Source of the DNA: Bacillota bacterium
GTDB lineage: Bacteria > Bacillota > Dethiobacteria > DTU022
Assembly (NCBI GenBank): GCA_016874655.1
Contig: VGTO01000004.1
Coordinates: 1 to 43,771 of the forward strand
Length of the DNA: 43,771 nt
Direction: 5' to 3'
The translations under genes and the position numbers were made by a program. This document shows, in pieces, positions 43,707 through 43,771 of this stretch; position 1 is the stretch's first letter; each line of letters starts with the position of its first letter. Under the pieces are notes generated by a model that did no database searches, was not told where the DNA came from, and was given only the letters and a program-made list of their open reading frames with translations.

Positions 43707-43771
43707 GCAAGACGGGTTTTTTCGAGTTTTTACTGCTTATTTCCATGCCAATACAAATCCGTAAAAAGCTA

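Noticed and set aside
43643-43771. T-box leader for metG
   Set aside because: The sigma-A promoter is only about 30 nt from the start codon, leaving no room for a T-box.
1-43771. CRISPR arrays, rRNA, tRNA genes, complete insertion sequences
   Set aside because: No regularly spaced repeats, no rRNA or tRNA-like stretches and no transposase ORFs were seen.

Overview
This window looks like a chromosome segment from an anaerobic Bacillota, most likely class Clostridia. It carries the conserved Gram-positive block known from Bacillus subtilis as metS-yabD-ksgA-veg-ispE-spoVG-glmU-prs-ctc-pth-mfd-yabM-yabN-divIC-yabR-tilS-hprT-ftsH, almost entirely on the minus strand. Starts are often TTG or GTG behind strong AGGAGG-type ribosome binding sites. 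I cannot name the genus.

Layout. 1-3.9 kb: the tail of a HicB-like antitoxin, a long-form formate-tetrahydrofolate ligase, a P1-family peptidase and a divergent amidohydrolase. 4-6 kb: ftsH. 6.2-14.6 kb: an accessory stretch between ftsH and hpt with a YoaP-type acetyltransferase, a FAD oxidoreductase, a DUF3788 protein, an Atg22/UMF1-type MFS transporter, a PIN-PhoH ATPase, a metallophosphoesterase and several gene relics. 14.6-24.6 kb: hpt, tilS, S1-domain protein, divIC, HU, yabN/mazG, spoVB-like flippase, mfd. 24.8-26.0 kb: a TMEM43-like membrane protein. 26.1-32.0 kb: a plus-strand island between mfd and pth. 32-43.7 kb: pth, rplY/ctc, prs, a C-terminally short glmU, spoVG, a MobA-like nucleotidyltransferase, ispE, a half-length NAPRTase-like gene, veg, a YkuK-like protein, ksgA, a plus-strand SCP2 protein, tatD, metG.

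The most interesting system is the 26.1-32.0 kb island. A textbook sigma-54 promoter (TGGCAC-N5-TTGCT) drives a formate/nitrite-family channel carrying an N-terminal four-cysteine domain. Next comes an 85-residue protein that is a free-standing, gap-free homologue of that domain. Then follow an iron-ADH homologue with two of four metal ligands replaced (reminiscent of the regulatory protein ErcA), a PAS histidine kinase with a Cys triad, and an NtrC-type sigma-54 activator. Genes for transport, sensing and sigma-54 activation are therefore together behind one sigma-54 promoter, with candidate activator sites about 150-190 bp upstream. I infer a self-contained formate- or redox-responsive circuit; the fhs gene in the same window fits a formate economy, but the ligand is unknown.

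Other notable points. Three genes (S1 protein, YabN, amidohydrolase) have conserved N-termini that begin upstream of any ATG/GTG/TTG and appear to use AUC or CUG starts. GlmU lacks most of its acetyltransferase domain. The sporulation genes normally interleaved here (spoVT, yabP, yabQ, spoIIE, sspF, yabG) are absent at this locus.
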